Below, piece by piece: positions 36,112 through 45,798 of a stretch of DNA of 64,000 nucleotides. A program made the position numbers and the translations under genes. The stretch's first letter is position 1. Every line of letters starts with the position of its first letter. Source of the stretch: Planctomycetota bacterium (GTDB lineage Bacteria; Planctomycetota; Phycisphaerae; UBA1845); contig JAKQDH010000061.1 of assembly GCA_029558835.1 (NCBI GenBank), positions 1-64,000 on the forward strand. The letters are read 5' to 3'. Under the pieces are notes generated by a model that was given only the letters and a program-made list of their open reading frames with translations, had not been told where the DNA came from and ran no database searches.

Positions 36112-37232
36112 GACTCCGGCTCCAGCAGCACGTCGGCCGACATCCCCGGCCGCAGTACATCCAGCCCCTCATCGAGCGCCGCCTTGATTCGGAAGACCTG
36201 CTTGCTGCGTTCCTCCGGCGTCTGCACGTTAGCCGGCGTGAACTCCGCCTGCCGCGAGATGAACGTGATGTGGGCAGCGAACCGCCGCTGCGGAAACGAA
36301 TCGACGCGGACGGACGCCTTCCGGCCCAGTGCCAGGTCCAGACGGTTCTCGGGTACAAACGCCCGTACCCACAGCACGGCCGGGTCCAGCAGCGACACCA
36401 CCGGGGCGTTCACGGGCACCATGTCGCCCGGTTGCAGGTCCACCGCCTCCACCACGCAGGCACACGGAGACGTGACGTCAAGTTCCTGAATCTGCCGGTC
36501 CATGGCGTCGAGCGTGGCCCGAGCAGCCGCAACGTGTGCTTCCGCTTCCGCGATGTCTTCGCGGCGATAGCCCTTCTCGAACAGCGCGAGCGCCTGCTGG
36601 GCCTCGGCGAGGGCGGCCTGGGCTTCTGCGATCTCTTCCTTGCGCGTGCCCTCCTGCGCGAGAGCCAGCTCGTTCGACGCCTGCGCGAAGCGCGCCTTGG
36701 CGCTGTCGTAGAAGCGGGTGGCCTCGTCCATCTCCTCCTGGGCCGCCTGGCTGTTCTCCTTGAGTTTCTGGAGACGCGTGAACTCGCCCTCGGCGCGGAC
36801 CAACTCCGCCCGGGCGACGGCGAGCCGGTCCTCCAGGATCTTGATTTCCAGCGGCCGGGAGCCCGCCTCCAACTTGGCCAGCACCGCCTGGAAGCGGTCC
36901 CGCCTCGCCCGCGCCTGCTCGATCTCCTCCGGGCGATACCCCGCCTGCAACCTGGCCAGCGCGGCTCGGCTGGCCGCCAGGTTCGCGTCGGCACCCGCCC
37001 GGCGTTCCCGCAGGTCAAAGGGCTCCAGCTTGACGAGCGCGTCCCCCCGCGCGACCTTCTGTCCCTCGCGAACCAGCACTTCGCTGACGCGCCCGCCGAC
37101 CCGGGAGCCGACCCGGATCTCGTCCGACTCAATGTAGCCCGAGACCCACAAAGGCCCCCTCTGCTGCTGACTGAGCCACAATACGCCCACGATGCCGGCG
37201 GCCACCAGGACGACGATGGTGATCTTGCCCAT
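36108..37232 (-). CDS. HlyD-family periplasmic adaptor (YbhG-like)
   Basis: 374 residues: an N-terminal membrane anchor (about 4-22), a biotinyl-lipoyl half (about 30-75), a long coiled-coil hairpin rich in Glu, Ala, Arg and Gln (about 80-245), the second lipoyl half and a beta-barrel domain (VLWVRAFVPEN near 285). It links the inner-membrane exporter to an outer-membrane channel, which is not encoded here. First gene of the three-gene operon with the ATPase and permease. Confidence 0.9.
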   Translation of the reverse strand: MGKITIVVLVAAGIVGVLWLSQQQRGPLWVSGYIESDEIRVGSRVGGRVSEVLVREGQKVARGDALVKLEPFDLRERRAGADANLAASRAALARLQAGYRPEEIEQARARRDRFQAVLAKLEAGSRPLEIKILEDRLAVARAELVRAEGEFTRLQKLKENSQAAQEEMDEATRFYDSAKARFAQASNELALAQEGTRKEEIAEAQAALAEAQQALALFEKGYRREDIAEAEAHVAAARATLDAMDRQIQELDVTSPCACVVEAVDLQPGDMVPVNAPVVSLLDPAVLWVRAFVPENRLDLALGRKASVRVDSFPQRRFAAHITFISRQAEFTPANVQTPEERSKQVFRIKAALDEGLDVLRPGMSADVLLEPES

Positions 37233-37776
37233 GCCGGGAACCGTATGCCTCGATGCCGTTGGGTGTCAACCGCACTGGGGGATCGGGCGCAAACCGGCTG
37301 ACCGTCGCGACCACGGGCAGTTCCCGGCCGCAGGCTTGCGTCTTGCTGCCAGCAGCGTCCTGGGTGCACCCCCAGCCCCCCGTCACGCGCCCGGAACCCG
37401 CGGGCAGCACGAAGGCCGGTGCCGACAGGGGCGATCGGGCTTGTGAATTGTTTGGCTATTCGCAAAGGCGATACGTGTTCTTCACACGGTCTTGATGAAC
37501 CGGACCGTACAATAAGATCAGGCGGGACAAGGACTTGGCGATGTTCCCGACCGGACAGCGGCCGGGCGTCGACGATCTCCCGCCTGTGGACGGGGCTGGA
37601 TTGGGCAGACCGAACGTCCTACGATTCCGAATACCGTCGTCCAGGTGCCCGGGGCGTTTTGCGCCTCTGCGGGTAAGCCGACCTTCTGGTTTGGCGCCGA
37701 CCCGGGGCGACGACATGGGGAACACGCCGGCAGCGGCCTGCCGTCCTGAGCGGGTTGCACTTGCAAGGCACGGCCG
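37233..37776. other. Gene-free region between divergent genes
   Basis: About 540 bp separating the divergently transcribed HlyD and LpxH-like genes, so it should contain both promoters. A moderately AT-rich stretch at 37440-37530 is the likeliest place, but no hexamer pair at proper spacing convinced me. No reading frame here looks coding. Confidence 0.4.
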
Positions 37777-38637
37777 ATGAGCATGAGATACTACCGCAGC
37801 GTCTGGATATCCGACGCCCACCTGTGCACGCGCGACAGCCAGAGCGCGGTTCTGCATGACTTCCTCGATTCGATCCGGTGCGACTACCTCTACCTGGTCG
37901 GCGACATGATCGACGTGTGGGCACTGCGCCGGCGGTGGTACTGGCCGGACCAGTACAACGAGGTTGTCCACAAGCTCCTCAAGCGTTCCCGCAAGGGCGC
38001 GAAGGTCTGCTATATCCCCGGCAACCACGACGACTTCTTCCGTCAGTTCGCCGGGTATCACTTCGGCCAGGTGGAGATTGTCAACCAGGCCATCCACGTG
38101 ACGGCCGACGGGCGACGCTTCCTGGTCACGCACGGTGATGAGTTCGACACGGTCGTTCGACACCACGAGTGGCTGTCGCACCTGGGGAGCTGGGCGTACC
38201 AGTATCTCATCGGCGTCAACCGCATCGTCAACCTCGTCCGCCGCTGGTTCGGCAAGCCGTATTGGAGCTTCTCGGGCGCCATCAAGCGCAAGGTGAAGCA
38301 GACGGTCCGCTACGTGAACAAGTTCGAGGAACTGCTGGTGGCCGAGGCCAAGCGCCTCGGCGTGGACGGCGTCATCTGCGGTCACATCCACCAAGCCGCC
38401 CTGCGCGAAGCCCAGGGCATCCTCTACTGCAACACCGGGGACTGGATCGAGAGCTGCACGGCTCTGGTCGAGCACGAGGACGGCTCCCTCGAGCTGCTGC
38501 GCTGGCATGAGGAGCGCGCCGAGCAAGCGGCGGAGCCGGCAAGCGCGGTGGCCGCGCTCGCCTTGCCCGCTTCGGTCGGCCCTGCCGGCCCGGCCGCACT
38601 CGGCACCCCACCCACCACGGAGGCCCTACCAGCCTGA
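37777..38637 (+). CDS. LpxH-like metallophosphoesterase (UDP-2,3-diacylglucosamine diphosphatase family)
   Basis: 286 residues with all five calcineurin-type metal motifs: SDAHL near residue 12, GDMID near 43, GNHDD near 87, THGDEFD near 116 and GHIHQ near 203. It falls with the UDP-2,3-diacylglucosamine pyrophosphatase group, which makes lipid X in lipid A synthesis. The C-terminal 40 residues are an Ala/Pro-rich tail outside the domain. Lipid A synthesis in the host organism would support this role, but relatives exist that act on other phosphodiesters. AAGG precedes the ATG. Confidence 0.82.
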   Translation: MSMRYYRSVWISDAHLCTRDSQSAVLHDFLDSIRCDYLYLVGDMIDVWALRRRWYWPDQYNEVVHKLLKRSRKGAKVCYIPGNHDDFFRQFAGYHFGQVEIVNQAIHVTADGRRFLVTHGDEFDTVVRHHEWLSHLGSWAYQYLIGVNRIVNLVRRWFGKPYWSFSGAIKRKVKQTVRYVNKFEELLVAEAKRLGVDGVICGHIHQAALREAQGILYCNTGDWIESCTALVEHEDGSLELLRWHEERAEQAAEPASAVAALALPASVGPAGPAALGTPPTTEALPA

Positions 38638-38730
38638 CCTCTCCTCCCCCGCCGCTGCGCCCAACGGCTCAGTTGTCTGACGGGCCGAAACCTGCCTTGC
38701 CATCAGGGGAGTCACGGGGGAGCGTCCCCC

Positions 38731-38848
38731 GGCCATGCCCAAGTGGAACGCCCGATCCACGGTGGGCGGGCGCCGGCATGCGGTTGCGGACTCCTTGACG
38801 CTGGGCTCCGCGACGGCATGGCGGCGCTGCGCTTGACCATGCCACCCG
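38731..38848. repeat. Family B repeat element, copy 2
   Basis: Begins GGCCATGCCCAAGTGG (a diverged left end) and finishes GGCATGGCGGCGCTGCGC-TTGACCATGCCACCC. It lies in the 436-bp gap before gldA, which holds no gene. Same orientation as the copy at 40070 on the other side of gldA. Confidence 0.75.
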
Positions 38849-39073
38849 GTTCCCGTTGCCCGGGTCCGCTCTCCGTGGGGCCATTTGGGTTACGCCGACT
38901 TTGTGACAGGATCGGCCCGGCGGCGTCGTCACCCCCCCACGAGCGGCCCGCGGCGGAATCGTCTTGACAGGCCACCCGTGCTTGTTAGATTCGCCGCGTG
39001 CTACAGTCCGCGCGTCCCGGCCGGGACGAAGCCGGTTTTCTCCAACGACCAGCGGCACGGGCAAGAGAACGCC

Positions 39074-40033
39074 ATGATAGAGGTGAGACAGCTAAGCAAG
39101 CGGTTTGGGGCGATCGTCGCGGTCGATCAGGTGTCCTTCGCGGTCGATCGGGGCGGGGTCGTGGGCTTCCTGGGCCCTAACGGGGCGGGTAAGACCACGA
39201 CGATCCGCATCCTGACGTGCTACCACCCGGCCACGTCGGGCTGGGCGACTGTGGGGGGGCACGATGTGTTTACCGAGTCGATGGCGGTCCGTCGGCGGAT
39301 TGGGTATTTGCCCGAGTCGGCACCCCTCTATCCAGAAATGCGGGTCCGCGAGTTTCTCCAGTTTCGCGGCAAGCTACGGGGCATGGCCGCGGCCCAGCGG
39401 ACCAAAGCCATCGAGCGGGTGGCGGAGCGCTGCTGGCTGACGGAGTTCATTGGCCGTCCGATTGGGCAGCTTTCCAAGGGCATGCGGCAGCGGGTGGGCC
39501 TCGCCGATGCGATCATGCACGAGCCGGACGTGCTCATTCTGGACGAACCGACGATCGGCCTCGACCCCGCCCAGATTCGCGAGACCCGCAAGCTGATCCA
39601 GCAGCTTGGGCACGACCACACGGTGCTGCTCAGCTCGCACATTCTCTCCGAAGTCGAGCAGGTCTGCACCCGGGCCATCATCATCGCCATGGGGCGGATC
39701 GTCGCCCAGGGGGCGCCGCAGGAGCTACGCAGCCAGTTCAGCAGCACCGGCCGGTTCAGCGCTGAGATCAAAGGGCCCCGGGCGGAAGTAGAGAAGGCGA
39801 TCCGGGCGCTACCGGCCGTCGCCAAGGTCTCCACGCAGGAGGCGGACGTCTGGCTGCGACTGAGCATTGAGACCAAGGACCAGCAGGACCCGCGCGAGGA
39901 CGTGTTCCGTCTGGTCGCCTCGAAAGGCTGGTCGCTCCGCGAGATTCGCGTCGAGGGCGCCACGCTCGAGGACTTCTTCGTAAAGGTGACGGCCGAGCAG
40001 CAGCAACGCCTGCGCGGCCGACAGGACCGCTGA
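39074..40033 (+). CDS. gldA: ABC transporter ATPase, GldA-like
   Basis: 319 residues. Walker A GPNGAGKTT near 36, LSKGMRQRVGLADA, Walker B VLILDEPTIGLDP and the switch His in LLSSHILSEVEQ are present; the extended C-terminus (about 230-319) is typical of GldA/NatA-type exporters. It pairs with the permease and auxiliary proteins downstream. In Bacteroidetes gldA, gldF and gldG are needed for gliding, but the same set is common in non-gliding planctomycetes, so the cargo is open. The ATG at 39074 gives the standard start. Repeats of family B lie on both sides of the gene. Confidence 0.85.
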   Translation: MIEVRQLSKRFGAIVAVDQVSFAVDRGGVVGFLGPNGAGKTTTIRILTCYHPATSGWATVGGHDVFTESMAVRRRIGYLPESAPLYPEMRVREFLQFRGKLRGMAAAQRTKAIERVAERCWLTEFIGRPIGQLSKGMRQRVGLADAIMHEPDVLILDEPTIGLDPAQIRETRKLIQQLGHDHTVLLSSHILSEVEQVCTRAIIIAMGRIVAQGAPQELRSQFSSTGRFSAEIKGPRAEVEKAIRALPAVAKVSTQEADVWLRLSIETKDQQDPREDVFRLVASKGWSLREIRVEGATLEDFFVKVTAEQQQRLRGRQDR

Positions 40034-40069
40034 GGCTGAGTGGATGGAAACGCGTACGTGGGAAGCAGT

Positions 40070-40169
40070 GGGTGGCATGCCCAAGCCGAAGGCGTCGGCA
40101 TGCGGGGGCCGGAACCATCCTCTCGCCCAAACGAGAGCATGGCGGCGCTGCGCTTGGCCATGCCACCCG
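40070..40169. repeat. Family B repeat element, copy 3
   Basis: Left end GGTGGCATGCCCAAGCCG, right end AGCATGGCGGCGCTGCGC-TTGGCCATGCCACCC, about 100 bp. It lies between gldA and gldF, 58 bp before the gldF start. Confidence 0.8.
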
Positions 40170-40227
40170 CCGCGGGGCCATTCGTGAGGGTGGCCGTTTG
40201 GGGCAGGGCAGTATCGGGAGGATTCGG

Positions 40228-40947
40228 ATGCAGAACGTGCCCACTGTCATGCGGCGAGAACTGGCGGCGTACTTCCTGTCGCCGATCGCCTACATCGTGG
40301 CGGCCGTGTTCCTGCTTACGGCCGGGCTGGCCTTCGGGCTCGGTACCTTCCGCGCCGGGGGTGAGGCGTCGTTGCGCCCCATGTTCGACGGGTGGATCAT
40401 GGTCATCCTGGTGTTCGTCATCCCGGTGCTGACCATGCGTCTGCTGGCGGAGGAGGTGCGGGCGGGCACCATCGAGATGCTGATGACGGCGCCGGTCACG
40501 GAAGTCGACGTAGTGCTGGGCAAGTTCCTCGGCGCGTACGTGTACTATCTCGTGTTGCTGGTGATCATGCTGGTGTATCCGCTGATCCTGTCGTTCTTCG
40601 GACCGGTGGACGGGGGGTTGCTGGCGTGCCACTACCTGGGCCTGCTGCTGCTGGGGGCGTTGTACATCAGCGTGGGGCTGTTCTTCAGTGCGTGCACGCC
40701 GCACCAGATGATCGCGGTGCTGCTGTCGCTGGCGGTACTGGTGTTGATGACCTTCGCTTCCCACGCCCTGGCGCAGAAGGTTACGGGCGCACTGCGGGCC
40801 CTGTTGCAGCAACTGTCCATCCGGGCGCACTTCATGGACTTCGTGCGGGGGCTGGTGGACCTTAATCACGTGGTGTTCTTCCTGACCACCACGGTCTTCT
40901 TCCTCTTCCTGACGGTCAAGTGGCTGGAGATGCGACGATGGCGGTAG
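40228..40947 (+). CDS. gldF: ABC transporter permease, GldF-like
   Basis: 239 residues, six hydrophobic helices, with the ABC-2 segment MRLLAEEVRAGTIEMLMTAPV typical of GldF. It begins at the ATG at 40228 behind GGGAGGATT. The stop overlaps the next gene by ten bases, so translation of the auxiliary subunit is coupled. It forms the membrane pore of the GldA-dependent transporter. Confidence 0.87.
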   Translation: MQNVPTVMRRELAAYFLSPIAYIVAAVFLLTAGLAFGLGTFRAGGEASLRPMFDGWIMVILVFVIPVLTMRLLAEEVRAGTIEMLMTAPVTEVDVVLGKFLGAYVYYLVLLVIMLVYPLILSFFGPVDGGLLACHYLGLLLLGALYISVGLFFSACTPHQMIAVLLSLAVLVLMTFASHALAQKVTGALRALLQQLSIRAHFMDFVRGLVDLNHVVFFLTTTVFFLFLTVKWLEMRRWR

Positions 40948-43100
40948 AAGACACAAGCACGGCGAGCGGGACGACGGTAAGCTCCGGCCGGCGGGTGCTG
41001 GTGGGGACAAACGTGCTGGTGGCGGTCGTCCTGCTGGCGGGTGTGGTGGGGGTGCTCCAGTGGGTGTTCGCCCAGGCGGTGCCGGTGCGGGCGGACATGA
41101 CCTCCTCGGGGGTCAACAGCCTCAGCGACGGCACGGAGCGCCTCGTCCGCAAGCTCGACACGAACCTGCGGCTGACGTCGTTCTACTTTGAGACCGACCG
41201 CGAGGACGAGGACCAGCCCAAGTACCGCCAGGCGGTCGCCGACCTGCTGCGGCTGTACGAAGGCCTCAACCGAGGCAAGGTAGCGGCCGACTGGATCAAC
41301 CCCCTCAAGGACCACGGCAAGTTCAAGCAGGCGCTCGCCCGTTTGCGTGAGGTTCCGCGGTTCCAGGAGGAGGTGGCGGCCTACACCGGGCACCTCAACA
41401 AGTTCACCGACGACCTGTGCGGTCAGCTCGGGGCGCTGCTGGAGAGCGAGCAGGCCGCCATCGCGGGGCTGGGCGGTGGGCTGGGCGGGCCCTCGTTGTC
41501 GGTGCCGGTCGCGCGCATCGACGCGTCGCTCGAGCAAATGGCGGCTGAGCTGCAGCGCAACCGGAAGATGGTTGACGAGGCGATGGCGCTGGACAATCCC
41601 CAGTACGCCGTCGCCACCAGCGTCCTGAGGCCCTTGTACAGCGGTTTCAAGGAGTCGTTCGAGAAGATCGGCGCGTTCGCGCGGGTTGAGGCCGGCAAGA
41701 ACCCCAACCTGCCGCCCGCCGAGCTGCAGTACCTTCAGGGAGTGCAGGAGCGGCTCGCGTCCATCGGCCCGGTGCTGGAGGCCGAGGTAAACGCGCTGCA
41801 ACAGCTCAAGCCCCTGGAATTGGCGTCGATCACCGACCAGCTTACTCCCACCGGCAACGCCCTGCTGGTGGAGACGGACGCCGACGCGACCGTTGTCGAT
41901 TTCACCGAGCTGTGGCCGCCACTGCGGCAGGGGCCCGGGGCGGAACGTGTGGGTTTCAAGGACCGTTCCTTCAACGGCGAACAGAAGCTGACGGCCGCCA
42001 TCCTGCGGGTAACGCACAAGGAGCGTCCGGCCGTGGTGTTCGTGCGCTACGGCGGGCAGCCGCTGTTCTTCGGCGGGTTCATGCCGGGGCAACCGCCGGC
42101 GCCGCTGACGGAGATGCGGACGCAGCTCGAGGACGCCAACTTCGTCGTCGACGAGTGGGACCTCAAGAGCAGCCTGACGCCGCAGACGATCGACCCTGCT
42201 CCCACGCGCACCATCTACGTGGTGCTGAAGCCGAATCCGCCGGAGCGCGGGCAGTTCGGTCAGGACACCGGCGATCGTCCGTTTGACGAGACGCACCGGC
42301 AGGCGTTGCTGACCGCCATCGGCGATAAGGGTCGCGCCCTGTTCGTCGCCGGCTGGGCACCGGGCCCGTTCGGGCCGATCCCGTCTACGTATGAGTATGC
42401 CCAGTATCTGAAGGACACCTGGGGCATCGACGCGGAGAGTTCCACGCTGCTGCTGCGGCTGGTCGCCCTCCAGCCGGGGAAATACATGTTTGCCCCGCCC
42501 CAGCCGATTGTCCTCATGGACAAGCTGGAAGTCGGGGAGCACGTGATCGTCAATAGCCCGCATGCGCGGCTGCTCTTCCTGCCCTGGTGTGCTCCCCTCA
42601 GGCTGGACGGCGCGGCGCCTGAGGGAGTGACCCGCACCGAGTTGGTGACCCAATTGGCCGTCGACGGCATTTGGGGCGCCCGCGACGTGCAGAAGTACAT
42701 CGAGCAACAAAGCGAGGAGTTCATCCGCAAGGTCGAGGGCGACCCGGAGGGTCCATTCCTCCTCGCGGCGGCCGCCCAGAAGGGCGACGCGAAGGTCGTG
42801 GTCATCGGCTCGCGCGAGTTCCTGTACGATGCCGTGGCGCTCTCCAAGACCCTCAGCCTCGGACCTGAGGGGCTGGTGGTCCGCTCGCGCAACCCCGGCA
42901 ACGTGACGCTGCTGATCAACAGCCTGCACTGGCTCAACGACAACGAGCAGTTCATGAACATCGGCCAGCCGATCGACACGGCCGTGCTGGCGGTCGACAA
43001 CGAGCGGACCGTGCGTATCGTGCAGGTGGCGACCATCTTCGGGCTGCCGTTGCTGGTGGTCGCCTGCGGTCTGGTGGTCTGGTGGGTACGACGAGGGTAG
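40938..43100 (+). CDS. gldG: GldG-family ABC transporter auxiliary protein
   Basis: 720 residues: an N-terminal helix (about 21-44), a large periplasmic part and a C-terminal helix (about 695-717). The conserved start of the periplasmic domain, VNSLSDGTERLVRKLD, is typical of GldG, in which the IFT-like domain follows. A helical insertion near 140-290 is not present in shorter relatives. Role within the complex is unknown; it probably holds the transporter's periplasmic face. The ATG at 40938 follows TGGAG and overlaps gldF. Confidence 0.82.
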   Translation: MAVEDTSTASGTTVSSGRRVLVGTNVLVAVVLLAGVVGVLQWVFAQAVPVRADMTSSGVNSLSDGTERLVRKLDTNLRLTSFYFETDREDEDQPKYRQAVADLLRLYEGLNRGKVAADWINPLKDHGKFKQALARLREVPRFQEEVAAYTGHLNKFTDDLCGQLGALLESEQAAIAGLGGGLGGPSLSVPVARIDASLEQMAAELQRNRKMVDEAMALDNPQYAVATSVLRPLYSGFKESFEKIGAFARVEAGKNPNLPPAELQYLQGVQERLASIGPVLEAEVNALQQLKPLELASITDQLTPTGNALLVETDADATVVDFTELWPPLRQGPGAERVGFKDRSFNGEQKLTAAILRVTHKERPAVVFVRYGGQPLFFGGFMPGQPPAPLTEMRTQLEDANFVVDEWDLKSSLTPQTIDPAPTRTIYVVLKPNPPERGQFGQDTGDRPFDETHRQALLTAIGDKGRALFVAGWAPGPFGPIPSTYEYAQYLKDTWGIDAESSTLLLRLVALQPGKYMFAPPQPIVLMDKLEVGEHVIVNSPHARLLFLPWCAPLRLDGAAPEGVTRTELVTQLAVDGIWGARDVQKYIEQQSEEFIRKVEGDPEGPFLLAAAAQKGDAKVVVIGSREFLYDAVALSKTLSLGPEGLVVRSRNPGNVTLLINSLHWLNDNEQFMNIGQPIDTAVLAVDNERTVRIVQVATIFGLPLLVVACGLVVWWVRRG

Positions 43101-43107
43101 ACTCAAG

Positions 43108-45798
43108 ATGAATGCCAGAACAACACTCTTCCTGGCCTTCCTGCTGCTGGCTCTGGTGGTGGTCGTGCTAGTGTACGTGCCGCGCGGGCGGGACACCGGT
43201 ATCAGCGAGGTGGAGCTCACGGGCAAGCCTGCGGAATTGGCCCGTCGCCTGATCGACGACAGCGAACTGGATCAGCCGGCGAAGGTGGCATGCGCCAGGG
43301 CCGGGGGGGAGCCCTGGGTGTTCGAACGCGTGGAGCCGAAGGACGCCGCGGAGCCGAAGTGGCGCATGACCGCGCCACTGAACGTCCCGGCGATTGTCTG
43401 GGAGGTGGACCGCTTCTCGCGCGTGCTGCTCGGCCTCGAATATGAAATCAGTTACGAACCCGGTCAGCCGGATGCCGTCAGCGCGGGGCAGGCCGGGCTC
43501 GAACCGCCGCAGACCACGTTCACGTTGACCGACGCGGGCGGCAAGTCCGTGACGCTCGAGGTGGGCAAGGCCGCCGGGCCGGGAACGACCTACGTCCGCC
43601 GTCCTGGCAGCGCGACCATCTATGCCGTCAAGACGAACTTGAGCACGTTGCTGAAGCCGACGGCCATCGAGTACCGCGACACCCAGCTTTGGGACTTCAC
43701 CGTCGAGAAGGTCAAGGGGGTGGAGATTACCGATCGCTCAGCGCCCGAGGCGCCGGTGGATTATCGCTTCGCCCGGGCCGACGGCGGCTGGATGATGGAC
43801 GCCCCGGCCGTCGCCCGCGCTACCGACAAGGTCGACCAGATGCTGCGCACCATGAGCCGCCTGCGCGTCGAGAAGTGGCGGGATGATAAGCCGCAGGCCG
43901 CCCGCCTGTACGGGCTCGACCCGGCCGCCGTGACCGTGCGCGTTACCGTTGAGGAACCGGTGCCGCAGGCCCCCGCAGCCGAAGGCGAGCAGCCCCAGGG
44001 CGCGGAGCCCGCCGCAGCCCCCACGGAACCCGCGGGCACCACGCCGCCGGTTGCGGACAAGCCCGTGACGACCCCCGCCGCGGACGGGAAGGAAGTTGCG
44101 GAAACCGACGGAACCGCGCCGACCGAAACGACCGAGCCGAAGCCACCGGCGACCCGACTCGTCACCTATGAACTGCACATCTCCAGCCAGTCGCCTATTG
44201 GCGAGGACACCAAGGTGTACGTGCGCATTGGTGACCAGACGGCCGTCGCCACCCTGCTGAAGACCTCGGCCGACGGGTTCAGGCCCGTGATGGCGGAGTG
44301 GCGGGAGATGCGCGTCACTACCGCGCCGGTCAAGAACGCCAACCGGATCGAGCTGGCCATCGAGGGCACCTCGGCGGTCCTGGAGCGACAGGGCTCCCGG
44401 TGGAGATTCGCGCAGGATGATTGGGACGCGCAGGGGGAGGAGGTTGCCGCGTTGTTGACGGCAATCGACGGGCTGAAGGCGGTGGCCTTTGAGGACGGCG
44501 TCACCGGCGACGTGGGTCCCTTCGGTCTCGACACGCCGCGGGCGGAAGTTCGCCTGCTGGTTCCGGGTCTGGCGGAGCCGGAGCGTATCCGCATCGGCAG
44601 TTTCACGGACACTACGGCCAAGCTCCTCGTTTATGTGCAGCGTAACGCGTCCACGTCGATTGCGAAGGTTCGCGTGCGGGACGTCGAGCCGCTGCTGCGC
44701 GCCCCATCGACGTACCGCGACCGCACGGTGTTCGCCCTGCCGGCGGACCGCATCCGGCAGATCACCATCGAGACCAACAACCGCTACCTGCCGGAACGAC
44801 AGGTGCACACGTTTGCGCGTGGCGAGGACGCTTGGCGGCTGGTTTTCCCGGTGAAAGCGGAGGTGGACCGGCAGAAGTTCACCGAGCTGGTCGAGGGCAT
44901 CGCCGGCCTCAGCGCCCAGAACATCGCGGGCGACGATGCGGATGCGGCGGCCTACGGTCTGGCATCGCCGGCGGCGAAGGTCAGCTTCTTCTACCAGCCG
45001 CCACCGACGTATCGCGCGCAGCCCGCGTCGGTATCGCCGCCGCCTGCTGCTGATGAGGCAGCGAAGCCGGGCGCGGAGCCTGCCCCCGCCGACGGCGAGC
45101 CGGCAGAGGCGCCCGACGCCGTTGAGGAAGCGGCTCAGCCTGCCGATGCACCCGAGGGCGACGGTGCGGCGCCGGCAGCAGCACCGGCCGTAGATGCCGA
45201 TGCGGACCAAGGCCCCGCTCCGATGGAGGTCACGCTGGTCCAGCCGCCGGACGAGGCGTATGAACTGCTGATCGGCGAGCATGACGGCAGAGTCTACGCG
45301 CAGCGCGCGGACCGGACGGTGGTCTACGAGCTTGGCCGGGCGTTTCTGGACCGCCTGCGTGCCCGGTATCGTCTCCAGGACGTGCTGCGGTTCGACGCGG
45401 CTGCGGTCGTTGCGTTCCGCATCCGGTCCGGTGAACAAACGCACAGCTTCGAGCGCGCCGGGGAGAGCTGGCACTACGCCCCCGTCCCCGACCTGCCGCT
45501 GGATGACCAGAAGGTGAAGAACCTGCTGCTCCAGCTTGGCGACCTGAAGCTTGAGGATTACGTCACCTACGGCGCGACGGACCTGGCCCGCTTCGGTCTG
45601 CATCAACCCGCCCAGGAGGCGCATGTGGTGCTGGACGACGGTGCCGCAGTGGGACTCCGGGTGTCCGCGATGAAGTGCCCGGGCGACCCGAAGGGGAGCT
45701 ACTACGCCTGCCTCGAAGATCACGCGGATGTCTTCCTGCTCAGCCCGGATACGCTGAACCGGTTCCAAGTGAAACTGGACGAGCTGGAGAGAAGATAG
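43108..45798 (+). CDS. DUF4340 protein with repeated domains
   Basis: 896 residues: an N-terminal membrane helix (about 6-23) and at least three DUF4340-like beta-rich units (about 70-250, 400-560 and 730-880), each with the pattern Val-Tyr-Ala/Val then a Leu-containing strand. Two Pro/Ala/Glu-rich linkers (about 288-350 and 632-705) separate them. DUF4340 genes habitually follow gldG-like genes; the domain is thought to be extracytoplasmic, with no known activity. It starts eight bases after gldG and closes the operon. The long linkers are unusual and may be phase-variable in length. Confidence 0.85.
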   Translation: MNARTTLFLAFLLLALVVVVLVYVPRGRDTGISEVELTGKPAELARRLIDDSELDQPAKVACARAGGEPWVFERVEPKDAAEPKWRMTAPLNVPAIVWEVDRFSRVLLGLEYEISYEPGQPDAVSAGQAGLEPPQTTFTLTDAGGKSVTLEVGKAAGPGTTYVRRPGSATIYAVKTNLSTLLKPTAIEYRDTQLWDFTVEKVKGVEITDRSAPEAPVDYRFARADGGWMMDAPAVARATDKVDQMLRTMSRLRVEKWRDDKPQAARLYGLDPAAVTVRVTVEEPVPQAPAAEGEQPQGAEPAAAPTEPAGTTPPVADKPVTTPAADGKEVAETDGTAPTETTEPKPPATRLVTYELHISSQSPIGEDTKVYVRIGDQTAVATLLKTSADGFRPVMAEWREMRVTTAPVKNANRIELAIEGTSAVLERQGSRWRFAQDDWDAQGEEVAALLTAIDGLKAVAFEDGVTGDVGPFGLDTPRAEVRLLVPGLAEPERIRIGSFTDTTAKLLVYVQRNASTSIAKVRVRDVEPLLRAPSTYRDRTVFALPADRIRQITIETNNRYLPERQVHTFARGEDAWRLVFPVKAEVDRQKFTELVEGIAGLSAQNIAGDDADAAAYGLASPAAKVSFFYQPPPTYRAQPASVSPPPAADEAAKPGAEPAPADGEPAEAPDAVEEAAQPADAPEGDGAAPAAAPAVDADADQGPAPMEVTLVQPPDEAYELLIGEHDGRVYAQRADRTVVYELGRAFLDRLRARYRLQDVLRFDAAAVVAFRIRSGEQTHSFERAGESWHYAPVPDLPLDDQKVKNLLLQLGDLKLEDYVTYGATDLARFGLHQPAQEAHVVLDDGAAVGLRVSAMKCPGDPKGSYYACLEDHADVFLLSPDTLNRFQVKLDELERR

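Noticed and set aside
40866..43226. A 786-codon minus-strand open frame opposite gldG
   Set aside because: Arg/Gln/Leu-rich shadow of a real gene with recognised family and proper start; no motif in the antisense frame.
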